NCBI GenBank assembly: GCA_963580245.1
Contig: CAUZJO010000150.1
Location: forward strand, 1 to 11,399
Length of the DNA stretch: 11,399 nt
Source of the DNA: CAUZJO01 sp963580245
GTDB lineage: Bacteria; Sumerlaeota; Sumerlaeia; MVZB01
Direction: 5' to 3'
A model generated the notes under the pieces. It made no database searches. It was not told the DNA's origin and saw nothing but the letters and a program-made list of their open reading frames with translations. Position numbers and translations under genes: made by a program. Positions 1 through 6,284 of the stretch are shown one piece after another; the first letter of the stretch is position 1, and every line of letters begins with the position of its first letter.

Positions 1-41
1 GAAGGCTGCGGATCGTGGATTCGAGGTGATCGGTCGGAACG

Positions 42-236
42 TCAGACCGGTGGCTTTTTCCAGTGAAATTGCTCCAGGGCCTCGAACAGCTTGCCGTGAT
101 TGGGGATGAAGAATCGGGGGATCTCGTGGCCCTGCTCGACGATCTTGGCTGCAGTTACCTCATCGACATGCCGGAAGCGGGTATCCAGACGCCGCCACGC
201 AAGTTCACCACCGCACCGGTTCCCCGCTTCCAGCAA
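42..236 (-). CDS. Small hypothetical protein (64 aa, TTG start), uncertain
   Basis: I do not recognise this product. The frame reads from a TTG at 236 and gives 64 residues with an even charge distribution (segments such as HVDEVTAAKIVEQGHE and HGKLFEALEQFHW) that look more protein-like than a shadow frame. No ATG or GTG lies upstream in frame before a TGA within the preceding gene's 3' end, so the start is either this TTG or the frame is the tail of a broken gene. It begins about 20 bases downstream of the stop of the minus-strand frame at 256, so the two could be co-transcribed. No domain, signal peptide or membrane segment is visible. Confidence 0.25.
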   Translation of the reverse strand: MLEAGNRCGGELAWRRLDTRFRHVDEVTAAKIVEQGHEIPRFFIPNHGKLFEALEQFHWKKPPV

Positions 237-255
237 GAGATTCGCGCATTCCTCG

Positions 256-591
256 CTATTCGCGTTCCCACTTCAGCCTCGCCAACCGCTCGAAGAATTC
301 GGCCTCGCATTCCTCGTACCATCTCGCTAGATCGGGGTAAAACTCCGATTCCACCCTGATAAAGCCGCGAGAGTCGTCGTCGGGGTCCATATCGGGTGTC
401 GCCCTCCATACGCCGATCACGAGACCGGTGATGTCGCTCCCCGAGCGGGTGACGGTATCCATCAATCTTATGAGTCCGCCCAGCGTCAGCGGCTGTTTCG
501 TCGTCTGTGGGCGGACACGGTATTGCGTTTCGTATTCATCCTCAACCCGGTAGCGGATGCGACCACTGTTGGGGCATGCACGCACGCCCAT
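256..591 (-). CDS. Hypothetical protein (about 111 aa)
   Basis: I do not recognise the family. The protein-like part is the C-terminal 90 or so residues: a stretch with PLTLGGLIRLMDTVTRSGSD, then an acidic segment (DMDPDDDSRG), then a charged, probably helical end (WYEECEAEFFERLARLKWERE). I chose the ATG at 589-591. The frame stays open to 717, but the upstream part is proline, glycine and arginine filler across a poly-G run. An ATG at 607-609 is equally possible, with a G-rich tract just ahead of it. No signal peptide or membrane segment is seen, so the product should be cytoplasmic. It lies just upstream of the possible small gene ending at 42. A real but uncharacterised gene is more likely than a shadow, because the opposite-strand frames here have poor composition. 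Confidence 0.42.
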   Translation of the reverse strand: MGVRACPNSGRIRYRVEDEYETQYRVRPQTTKQPLTLGGLIRLMDTVTRSGSDITGLVIGVWRATPDMDPDDDSRGFIRVESEFYPDLARWYEECEAEFFERLARLKWERE

Positions 592-952
592 CCGTTCGCG
601 AACTCCCATACCCCCCCACCCCCCTCTACGGAAAACGACCGGAGGGGGCGTCGTCGGAGTCCCGGCTCTCGGAATTTTCTCCTTTTCTGGCCGTTGACAT
701 CGGGAGACTAGCCCCAATCACATTTGTGGGCCAGACTCATGCGGCCCCGTCCCACCTCTTCTCGCTTGACCCGGCTTTTCGGTGGGGCATAATGACCCTA
801 TAAACGAAGCTCTACCGCGAAAGGGTCTCCATCGACCCGGAGCAGCTCGGTTCAACAATGTGTCTGCGTCGGCTCCGCGACGTGAAAAAGACGTTAATTT
901 GTTGGGCGAATAGGGGATGCACTGTGCTCTCTTTCGGTTCGGATATGACCTT
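592..952. other. Stretch without a recognisable gene
   Basis: No convincing coding frame is visible in about 360 bases. The left part has G/C homopolymer runs (near 606-626). The stretch at about 807-860 on the plus strand can be read as KLYRERVSIDPEQLGSTM, which looks protein-like but is too short to name and is closed by a TAA just upstream; it may be another gene scrap. The minus-strand frame through here is only a read-through continuation of the IS3 OrfA frame past a recombination junction. Confidence 0.4.
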
Positions 953-1118
953 GCGATGGCCAACCCGACACTGGTGGTCATCACGGACCGCAACGACCTG
1001 GACGACCAGCTTTTCGGGACGTTCGCGGGGTGCAGCGAACTGATCCGGCAGCGGCCCGTGCAGGCCGAGAATCGGGAGCATCTCAAGAAACTGCTGAGCG
1101 TCGCGGCGGGGGGCGTGC
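953..1118 (+). pseudogene. hsdR: Fragment of type I restriction enzyme R subunit (HsdR)
   Basis: About 55 codons in one frame encode AMANPTLVVITDRNDLDDQLF followed by GTFAGCSEL and a stretch ending in KKLLSVAAGGV. The run NPTLVVITDRNDLDDQLF is the signature of the ATP-dependent translocase (helicase) domain of HsdR proteins, just after the Walker A region. Full HsdR proteins are usually about 1000 residues; here neither the nuclease domain nor the rest of the motor is present. Similarity begins abruptly near 953 and stops near 1118, where the sequence switches directly into the inverted OrfB of an IS3-family element. The open frame runs on to a stop at 1136-1138 in IS sequence. No HsdM or HsdS gene is in the window, so this is a relic and cannot form a restriction complex. 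Confidence 0.8.
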
Positions 1119-1188
1119 ACTGGCGACGCATGGAATAATGCGGGTCCGGCACCACCCAATCCAGGCGAGTCACGACCGGCAGGCTCAT
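1118..1188 (-). pseudogene. 5' stub of IS3-family OrfB (DDE integrase)
   Basis: Starting at an ATG at 1186-1188, in a different frame from OrfA, about 24 codons read MSLPVVTRLDWVVPDPHYSM and then RRQC. The pattern (V)xPxHxxxSxRRQC is the typical N-terminus of IS3-family OrfB proteins. Immediately after the RRQC codons the sequence changes to the inverted HsdR fragment, so the whole DDE catalytic domain is missing. The overlap with the end of OrfA fits the usual orfA/orfB arrangement of the family. Confidence 0.7.
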
Positions 1189-1462
1189 AGTTGTTTTTGA
1201 GCCATTTGATGTCCATTTTCAGCCGGCCAATTTCTTCGTAAAGTAGAGCCGTCAGCTCCTCCTCGGTCTTCGCCAGCCGGTTGATTTTGCCCGAAAATAG
1301 TTCCGGAGCCTTCCTCAGGAGTTGCTTCTTCCACTCCGAGATTTGGTTGGGGTGCACCTGATATTGGGTTGCCAGCTCGGTCAAAGTCTTCACGCCCCGG
1401 CCGGCATCCAAAGCCACGCTGGCCTTGAACGCGTCCGTAAAGGTTCTTCCTTTTCGTCCCAT
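1183..1462 (-). pseudogene. IS3-family transposase OrfA (helix-turn-helix subunit), stranded
   Basis: The translation from the ATG at 1462 begins MGRKGRTFTDAFKASVALDA and continues through ELATQYQVHPNQISEWKKQL, the classical HTH_Tnp_1 DNA-binding domain of IS3-family OrfA (residues about 5-60). A coiled-coil or leucine-zipper segment follows (residues about 65-92, ending EEIGRLKMDIKWLKN). About 92 residues is the normal OrfA length. An AAAGGA lies about 10 bases before the ATG. In IS3 elements OrfA binds the terminal repeats and is joined to OrfB by programmed frameshifting. Here OrfB is cut after about 24 codons, so OrfA is an orphan. The frame stays open to 812 only because it runs through foreign sequence; residues after about 92 are meaningless. 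Confidence 0.85.
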
Positions 1463-1500
1463 CTGTATCCATCCTTTCGTGTCCTTTTCAGGATACAGAT
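1461..1500 (-). promoter_or_regulatory. 10-bp perfect inverted repeat over the OrfA ribosome site and start codon
   Basis: ATCTGTATCC at 1461-1470 is a perfect inverted copy of GGATACAGAT at 1491-1500, separated by 20 bases. In the OrfA transcript this forms a hairpin whose loop carries the AAAGGA ribosome-binding sequence and whose 3' arm ends in the A and U of the OrfA start codon. Such a structure would hold back translation when the element is read through from outside, as known for other IS transposase genes. The structure is visible directly; its function is inference. Confidence 0.55.
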
Positions 1501-1569
1501 TCCACTTAAGCCGGTGGTCCGAAATTCGGGGGGAACCGCAGTCTCTACATCGACGGATCGGCTTGCTCG

Positions 1570-2964
1570 TTGGTGACGACCGATATCTACAGTAATATGG
1601 CTTCGATTTTCGGGGGAGGCGTCATTTTCGACGCGTCAACGGCGACGGTGACCGGCTGCCGTATCGTCGCCAACGCCGCCAACGGAGACGGCGGCGGCTT
1701 GTTCGTAACGAATAACTCCACTCCCATGTTCGATGACTGCCTGATCCAACGGAATCGCGCGGAGCCGGGAGACGGGGGCGGCATGCTTATCACGTCAGGC
1801 GCGGACCCGGCGTTTTCCAATACCAGGATTTTCTTAAATACCGCCACCGGACCCGGAGGTGGTGGCGGAGATGGCGGCGGCGCGGCCGTCCGCAGCGCAT
1901 CGCCCCTTTTCACCTCATGCCAGATCGTGCGGAACAATTCAGTGCGCGGGGGCGGCTTTCACTTGACCAACGCTCCGATCACGATCGATCGTTGCGCCTT
2001 CAGTCAGAATGACGCGAATGACAAAGGTGGGGGCCTCTTCATCAGTGATTCATCGACCGATCTGGTCAACTGTTTGATTCACGAGAATAACGGCAATTTC
2101 GGCGGTGGACTCTTCCTCGATTTCGGCATGCCGAGCCTGATCAATTGCACGGTCGTTAGGAACAACAGAGAGGGCGTCCTGATCAATAACGCCCGGCCCG
2201 AATTCCTCAACTCGATCTTCGCCTTTAATGGGGGCGTGGCGATCTATGAAAACAATTCCCTCTCCGATCCCGACTCGCTAAGTTATTGCTTCTTCGCGGG
2301 CAACACGTCGGCCGACTATCTCGACGAAGGGAACAACCCGCGCAACGGGGCCGACGCCATCAATGAGATGGACGAGGCGACGCAAAATATCGATGGCGAT
2401 GAACCGCGTTTCGTGCAGGATGGACCGCGCGCCATGATGGGCCAGATCGATGAGTTGGATTTTGCCGACGTCGATGACATCATATTTCTCGCGACTATCA
2501 CCGATTCGGACGCGGCGTTCACGCCCGGATCGCTGGCCGGGCGCTTGATCATTCCGGATGTTGGTCGGGGGGAGGCGTTCATCATCCGCGATAACCTCGA
2601 GACCACCGTCATCGTCGACGGTCTGCCGGCGGGGACCGTCCAAGAGGGCTTCACATACATGATTCTCGATCACACGCTCGAACCGACATCCGATGCCGCG
2701 GATCGCGGAACCACCACCGGCGCGCCGACGACCGATATTCAAGGTTTCCCACGCCCCTTTGACCTGATCGGCGTGGGTGTGGGCGAGGGGATTGATATCG
2801 GCGCCCACGAAACCGGCCAACAGACTCTTCTTGGCTTTATCGTGGACATGCTGCTTGGAAGGATCGAGCGGCCCAGCGACGCGCTTGAACCATTCGACGT
2901 CAACCAAGACGGGACCATCGATATCGCCGACGTCGTGGCACTCCTAGGTCCGCCGGAGGGTTGA
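1570..2964 (+). CDS. Right-handed beta-helix repeat protein with C-terminal dockerin/EF-hand-like segment, 5'-truncated
   Basis: The 464 codons from a TTG at 1570 encode, first, a parallel right-handed beta-helix (residues about 10-230). Its roughly 22-25-residue rungs carry repeated GGG(L/M)F..SS and C.I..N motifs, typical of secreted pectate-lyase-like or polymorphic outer membrane-like proteins. A globular region follows, with a DIGAHE motif near residue 409 like that of choice-of-anchor Q proteins. The C-terminus has FDVNQDGTIDIADVVALL, a calcium-binding dockerin/EF-hand-like segment common at the C-termini of planctomycete surface proteins. The protein should be extracellular, yet there is no signal peptide. 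The frame is open upstream only to about 1510, inside the IS3 end that stops near 1540, so the original N-terminus was probably lost to the IS or a rearrangement. The substrate is unknown. The downstream LamG gene is convergent. Confidence 0.75.
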   Translation: MVTTDIYSNMASIFGGGVIFDASTATVTGCRIVANAANGDGGGLFVTNNSTPMFDDCLIQRNRAEPGDGGGMLITSGADPAFSNTRIFLNTATGPGGGGGDGGGAAVRSASPLFTSCQIVRNNSVRGGGFHLTNAPITIDRCAFSQNDANDKGGGLFISDSSTDLVNCLIHENNGNFGGGLFLDFGMPSLINCTVVRNNREGVLINNARPEFLNSIFAFNGGVAIYENNSLSDPDSLSYCFFAGNTSADYLDEGNNPRNGADAINEMDEATQNIDGDEPRFVQDGPRAMMGQIDELDFADVDDIIFLATITDSDAAFTPGSLAGRLIIPDVGRGEAFIIRDNLETTVIVDGLPAGTVQEGFTYMILDHTLEPTSDAADRGTTTGAPTTDIQGFPRPFDLIGVGVGEGIDIGAHETGQQTLLGFIVDMLLGRIERPSDALEPFDVNQDGTIDIADVVALLGPPEG

Positions 2965-2997
2965 GAGTTCAGGGGACTGCCGCGGAGCGCTTCCCCC

Positions 2998-3170
2998 CTC
3001 GACCCCGTCCAGATACAAGCGAAGCCTGGTTCCGTGGCGCGGGTGGCGCCGCGGGCCGGGCGCCAGGTCGCCGCTGTTCGCGATCAACCTGGTCGTCGCT
3101 CCGGCGGCTCGCCCCCGAGCCGACCGCGATCGTGCTCAGCATGAACACGTGATGGTTCGACGCCCTCCCC
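2998..3170 (-). pseudogene. Decayed second copy of part of a LamG domain
   Basis: On the minus strand this stretch reads HHVFMLSTIAVG and then, after a frame change, TRLIANSGDLAPG and LRLYLDGVE. These align in order with HVFMLGTIAVG, TTLIASSGDITPG and LRLYL of the LamG pseudogene about 330-340 bases away. Nucleotide similarity is obvious by eye; for example ATGAACACGTGAT at 3141 and at 3470 is identical. The copy has no continuous frame, a damaged WRHAALTHDG segment, and a 16-base insertion that forms a perfect hairpin (3105-3122). It lies just downstream of the stop of the main LamG frame, so the ancestral gene may have had two tandem LamG domains, or a partial tandem duplication occurred. 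Confidence 0.65.
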
Positions 3171-3173
3171 GAA

Positions 3174-4116
3174 TCAATCGATCAGGTATCCGCTCACCTC
3201 AATGGGTACGTCTATGGACGCGAGCTCACCCGCTTTCATCGCCCGTTGCACAATCCGGACGTCATCGAGGAGTCCGTCGAAGAACCGGCCTCCCGCTCCG
3301 GGCGGTTGCGCCCCCGCCCCCACCGGCAACGACGCATCTACATCCACCCAGATACAGCCGAAGCGTGATTCCGTCATGCGTGAGCGCCGCGTGGCGCCAT
3401 ACGCCCGGTGTAATGTCGCCGCTGCTTGCGATCAACGTCGTCGCCGCGCCGACCGCGATCGTGCCCAACATGAACACGTGATCGTTCGCCGCGGTCCCCG
3501 AGGCCTTCGAGATGATTCGTGGGTCTCTTGACGGGCCCGGGAAGCTGGCGGCGTTGAACCACGCCGCCAGCGTCAAACCGGTTCCATTCACATCCACGAC
3601 GCCCAGATCGATGAAGTCGTCCACCCCGTCCAAGCGTACCGAAAACGCGCTGCCATCTCCTGTGTTTGCCTCGAACACCGCCCCATTGACAAGCGTGCCG
3701 TCGTTACCCGACCCACTTGCGTCGCCGGCCACTGTCCCGTTGCCTTCATCCAACGCCAACACAACCAGGGCGTCCGGATCGGCCTGAGCGGGCACATACA
3801 TGCCGATAATCATTAGCCCATTCAGTAATAGGGCAGTCCTAACGTTCGTCCAGGAACTTGCCGCAGCAGCCGGCGCGCAAGACGCCAGGTGGAAACAGTG
3901 AACAAGGGCGCCTTGCGACCACAAACAACGTGCTTTCCGAACGATTCTTTGCCTTTGCTTTTTCCCTCTTGCCTTCCTCGCATCGGTCGAATTGTCGGCG
4001 CGGTTTGTTGCGGCTCCGCCGATTGCGGTGTCGATGCCCCGAATCCGGCCCAGCCCATCGTTAACAGTCCGACAGGAACGAAACATCTTGATCAAAGGCT
4101 GCATCGGCTTCCCCAT
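3174..4116 (-). pseudogene. Secreted LamG (concanavalin A-like) domain protein, frameshifted
   Basis: The first frame (4116 to about 3345) contains VVLALDEGNGTVAGDASGSG, NDGTLVNGAVF, VRLDGVDDFIDLG, LTLAAWFNA and WRHAALTHDGITLRLYL, the strand order of a LamG/concanavalin A-like domain that usually binds glycans or protein partners. The closing strands (FFDGLLDDVRIVQRAMKAGE) are in another frame, ending at 3174. One extra base near 3345, inside CTGGGTGGATG, accounts for the break. ALLLNGLMIIGMYVPAQA, just before the domain, looks like a signal peptide with a cleavage after AQA, so a start near 3840 would be expected. However, the only ATG close by (3813) leaves too short a signal, and the ATG at 4116 adds about 90 residues of dubious composition. 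It is a pseudogene or a sequencing error in a real gene. Confidence 0.65.
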
Positions 4117-4417
4117 CTTTTTTGAGGCACATATGTGTAATTACGTGAAGGTAATTATGAAAGAAGTATATCAGATTGTTTCCCTGGGGACTACCCAAAA
4201 GTGCAACAGCGAAAACGCTCGGATATTGGGGCGGCATATAAGCACGACCGGGCGGGACCCGCGGCGCAACGAGGGCCGCAGAGGCGATCGCCCCAAACAA
4301 ATCCAAACGCTCCCGACCAAGCGGCGCATGCTGGCTTCCAAGGCCATTAAATTGATGACAGAACTCAGGTAGTGGATAAACGAAAAATGCAGGCTTACAT
4401 GGAGTCCCGATTAGATT
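4117..4417. other. Non-coding or degenerate stretch
   Basis: No credible gene is seen. Frames through here are short or of shadow composition. It holds an A+T-rich patch with a 10-bp palindrome CACATATGTG (4129-4138), followed by a 7-bp hairpin TAATTAC-GTGAAG-GTAATTA (4138-4157). These lie just upstream of the LamG open frame on the minus strand and might belong to its control region, but no convincing -35/-10 pair was found. Confidence 0.35.
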
Positions 4418-4505
4418 TCGGACTTCACGCGGGTCAACGACGCGCAAGTGGTGGAGACGCGGAACTTGCTCAACGCCCGCGCCCACTTCACGTCGGCGCA
4501 AGCCG
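4418..4505 (+). pseudogene. Possible relic of an outer-membrane efflux (TolC-like) gene
   Basis: One plus frame reads SDFTRVNDAQVVETRNLLNA followed by RAHFTSAQA. The pattern D(F/Y)xRVxDAQ...ARxxL.ARxx(F/Y)..AQ resembles the helical repeats of TolC/OMF efflux proteins. A TAG closes the frame just upstream at 4412, and the frame ends soon after 4505 inside the neighbouring TPR gene, so at most about 30 codons survive. The composition looks like coding sequence, but the match is short and could be chance. No efflux partner genes are nearby. Confidence 0.22.
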
Positions 4506-4754
4506 CGCCCCTTGCCGGGCCTGTTCAAGGTTGATCTTAATTTCGGAGTTCTCGGGGGCGAGTCGGCGCGCCTGATCGAGGAGTTCGACCGCCTGTTGAT
4601 ATTGGAAATCATCGATCAATTCGACCGCTCGGTTGTTTAGCTCCGACGCTTTGACTTGATCGCGTTGAGCTTGGACCTTGAAATAGCCCCACGCAAGGAC
4701 CGAGATCAGAACGATGGCACCGACGATGCGCCGGGCGATGGCTATTCCCCGCAT
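4488..4754 (-). CDS. Small membrane-anchored TPR protein (88 aa)
   Basis: The product starts MRGIAIARRI, has a hydrophobic segment at residues about 10-24 (VGAIVLISVLAWGYF), and then two helices forming a tetratricopeptide-like pair (NRAVELIDDFQYQQAVELLD and QARRLAPENSEIKINLEQAR). This predicts one N-terminal membrane helix with the TPR in the periplasm or cytoplasm, and a role in protein-protein contact. The frame stops after QGARLAPT, just past a single TPR unit. That is short for the family, and the last few residues overlap the possible efflux-gene relic, so the 3' end may be truncated by the same rearrangements that shaped the left side. It is divergent from speD. The ATG at 4754 is the first in frame; no strong ribosome site is seen. 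Confidence 0.6.
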   Translation of the reverse strand: MRGIAIARRIVGAIVLISVLAWGYFKVQAQRDQVKASELNNRAVELIDDFQYQQAVELLDQARRLAPENSEIKINLEQARQGARLAPT

Positions 4755-4972
4755 GATTATAACCCGAACTCCGAGGTCTCCAGTTTGTGTTACACGCTTG
4801 GTTTAATATGCCTGACCCAACCGGCGCCACGCAAGGCGAGACGCCATTGCGCCGGTAGCCACGGGGGGAAACCCCTTGCGCCCACCGGCGGCTTAGACCA
4901 GAATCCAAGTCGGTTTCCGCGGATAAAGATTGAGCTGGATGGACCCGTGGCCGGTCCGGCGAAACGCTGGAG

Positions 4973-4978
4973 AGGAGG
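4973..4978 (+). promoter_or_regulatory. Strong Shine-Dalgarno fixing the GTG start of speD
   Basis: AGGAGG lies 9 bases before the GTG at 4988. It is the best ribosome site in the window and supports GTG as the initiation codon of the decarboxylase gene. Confidence 0.75.
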
Positions 4979-4987
4979 GAAATCGAA

Positions 4988-5350
4988 GTGGCGCGCGGTC
5001 TGCACCTGATTGTTGATTGTCAAAAGGTTGAACGTTCGGTGTGTCTGAACGACGAGTTGTTCCTGGACGTCATGGCGCGCTCCGTCAAGCGTTCCGGCTG
5101 CACGGTGATCTCGCAGTTCCGATACCGTTTCGGCAACGATTCTCCCCCTGGTTTTACGGCGATGGTGATGCTCGATGAGAGCCACTGTTCGGCCCATACC
5201 TACGCCGACGCCGGGCTGATCGCCATGGACATCTTCACCTGCGGCGACAACGACCCGCAGCTGGCGCTCAAGGTTATCCGCGAAGAAATCGACCTCGGCG
5301 AGGTATCGATCCGGCTCGTTCGTCGTTTCACGACCGCCCGGCCAGGTTGA
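4988..5350 (+). CDS. speD: S-adenosylmethionine decarboxylase proenzyme-like protein (SpeD family)
   Basis: The 120-residue product has the size and landmarks of the short prokaryotic pyruvoyl decarboxylase: HLIVD at residues 6-10, ESHCSAHTYAD at 65-74 and DIFTCGD at 81-87. In this family the proenzyme cuts itself before the serine of ESHxS (here Ser68) to make the pyruvoyl cofactor; His70 and Cys85 correspond to the processing and proton-donor residues. It would decarboxylate AdoMet to supply aminopropyl groups for spermidine. Deviations are visible. The usual TWPE after the cleavage site is TYAD, and residues 11-22 (CQKVERSVCLND) are unusual. Some SpeD homologues have become arginine or ornithine decarboxylases, so the substrate is not certain. 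The start is GTG with a strong ribosome site. No speE is adjacent. The TGA overlaps a TTG (5347) of the next open frame, so the two genes are probably one unit. Confidence 0.82.
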   Translation: MARGLHLIVDCQKVERSVCLNDELFLDVMARSVKRSGCTVISQFRYRFGNDSPPGFTAMVMLDESHCSAHTYADAGLIAMDIFTCGDNDPQLALKVIREEIDLGEVSIRLVRRFTTARPG

Positions 5351-5403
5351 CCTCAGCACGGGGCAACATTCAGGAGCCCAATCCCTCACAAGAGCGCGAT
5401 GTG

Positions 5404-5994
5404 ATGACAAGAGTCCTTTGCGTCACGGGCAGCACCCGGGCCCAGTCCCACACGCGCAAGCTGATGGGGCTGTTGCGGAGCGAAATCGAGTCGGCCGGCG
5501 GCGCATGCAAGGTGCTGGACCTCGGTGAAACCCCCCTACCAATCTATAACCCCGACCCGTCGCACCCCGATCCCCATCAGACCCAGGCGCGCGAGCTGGT
5601 ATTGTGGGCGGACGCCTTCGTGCTCGGTTCGCCCGACTATCACGGGTCGATGAGCGGGCCGATCAAGAACTTCCTCGACCACTTTTGGTTGGAATTCACG
5701 GGCAAGCTGTTCGGCTACGTGGTTTCCACCCACGAGAAGGGGCTGACCGTCCAGGACCAGATGCGCACCGCCGTCCGGCAGTGCTACGCTTGGAGCCTTC
5801 CTTACGGGATCGGCTTCAATGGGGATGAGGCTTTCAACGGCCGGGGCGAACTCGTAGATGACGCCCTGGCCCGGCGTTTGACGATGATGGCTCACGATTT
5901 GGTGACGTACGGCGGCGTCATCCGCGACCAGTTGCGGGCCGATCTGGCCAGGCAGCCCCCGACCCCCGGCTTTGCCAATAAACTACGCAATTAA
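5404..5994 (+). CDS. NADPH-dependent FMN reductase family protein
   Basis: The 196-residue product has a flavodoxin-like fold. VLCVTGSTRAQSHTRKLM at the N-terminus is the FMN phosphate-binding loop (GSxRxxSxT), and LGSPDYHGSMSGPIKNFLDH about 80 residues on is the family's isoalloxazine-contacting motif. Members (chromate, azo and quinone reductases, ArsH-like and iron reductases) pass electrons from NAD(P)H through FMN to quinones, metals or other flavin enzymes in the cytoplasm; the specific acceptor cannot be told. I prefer the ATG at 5404 (GTG at 5401 is possible), because the conserved beta strand starts immediately. A TTG at 5347 overlapping the speD stop would add 19 unconserved residues but would couple translation. 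It lies directly downstream of speD, and a GC hairpin about 50 bases after the stop may end the unit. Confidence 0.85.
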   Translation: MTRVLCVTGSTRAQSHTRKLMGLLRSEIESAGGACKVLDLGETPLPIYNPDPSHPDPHQTQARELVLWADAFVLGSPDYHGSMSGPIKNFLDHFWLEFTGKLFGYVVSTHEKGLTVQDQMRTAVRQCYAWSLPYGIGFNGDEAFNGRGELVDDALARRLTMMAHDLVTYGGVIRDQLRADLARQPPTPGFANKLRN

Positions 5995-6047
5995 TGGGGC
6001 CAGGCGTGAGCGTTTATTCACAAGTCCGCGAAAATGAAGCCTTCACG

Positions 6048-6066
6048 CGGCGGCGAGGGGCCGCCG
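6048..6066 (+). terminator. GC hairpin after the FMN reductase gene
   Basis: CGGCGGC (6048-6054), loop GAGGG, GCCGCCG (6060-6066) form a perfect 7-bp stem about 50 bases after the stop at 5994. No T-run follows, so it is at best a weak or factor-assisted terminator. It is the strongest structure in the 290-base gap before lpxA, which otherwise holds only the DnaA-box-like sites. Confidence 0.4.
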
Positions 6067-6235
6067 GCAAGGGGGAATCCTGCAAAACCCCATAAAACTC
6101 GCTCAAGTGTGTTGCAACTAAAGTAAAATCAGTCATCCACGCCACGATCAACCTCATGTCGGACATGGTCGCTCCGAATTGGCGAACGAGGGATAGACCG
6201 TGCTTATATGCAGTATTATGAGGGTCCCCGGCGAC

Positions 6236-6255
6236 TTATCCACAGTTTGTTCACA
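6236..6255 (+). promoter_or_regulatory. Pair of DnaA-box-like sites
   Basis: TTATCCACA at 6236-6244 matches the bacterial DnaA box exactly. TTGTTCACA at 6247-6255, same orientation, differs from the TTWTNCACA consensus at one base. The two are 11 bases apart start to start. They lie about 30 bases beyond the lpxA stop, in the gap between the convergent lpxA and FMN reductase genes. No dnaA, dnaN or AT-rich unwinding element is next to them, so an origin is not supported; DnaA titration or chance are both possible. Confidence 0.3.
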
Positions 6256-6284
6256 TGTCGAGCGGGGCTCTCCGCGCGCGTGAT

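Larger units (their letters stand above)
1118..1540 (-). mobile_element. Truncated IS3-family insertion sequence
   Basis: The fragment holds one end of the element, all of orfA and the first codons of orfB, transcribed leftwards. The outer end is placed near 1540. There the minus strand reads TGCGGTTCCCCCCGAATTTC, which begins with TG as IS3-family ends do. It is followed by a short leader, a 10-bp inverted repeat and the OrfA start. The inner boundary near 1118 is a clean switch into an HsdR fragment of opposite orientation, so most of orfB and the other terminal repeat are missing. No target-site duplication can be tested. On the outer side it abuts the truncated beta-helix gene. The fragment cannot transpose by itself. 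Confidence 0.75.

Noticed and set aside
31..59. Possible rho-independent terminator on the plus strand (CGGTC/GACCG stem followed by five T)
   Set aside because: The stem is only 5 bp with a 9-base loop and the T-run starts 5 bases after it; no plus-strand gene ends here in the window.
4234..4246. 13-base GCATATAAGCACG also found inverted at 6199-6211
   Set aside because: About one shared 13-mer is expected by chance in a window this size, and flanking bases do not match.
4061..4612. 183-codon minus-strand frame
   Set aside because: Overlaps the end of the TPR gene, has no domain, and its composition resembles a shadow of non-coding DNA.
4755..4762. TATAAT just before the ATG of the TPR gene (minus strand)
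   Set aside because: A -10 box one base from the ATG would start transcription inside the gene, and no -35 box is present.
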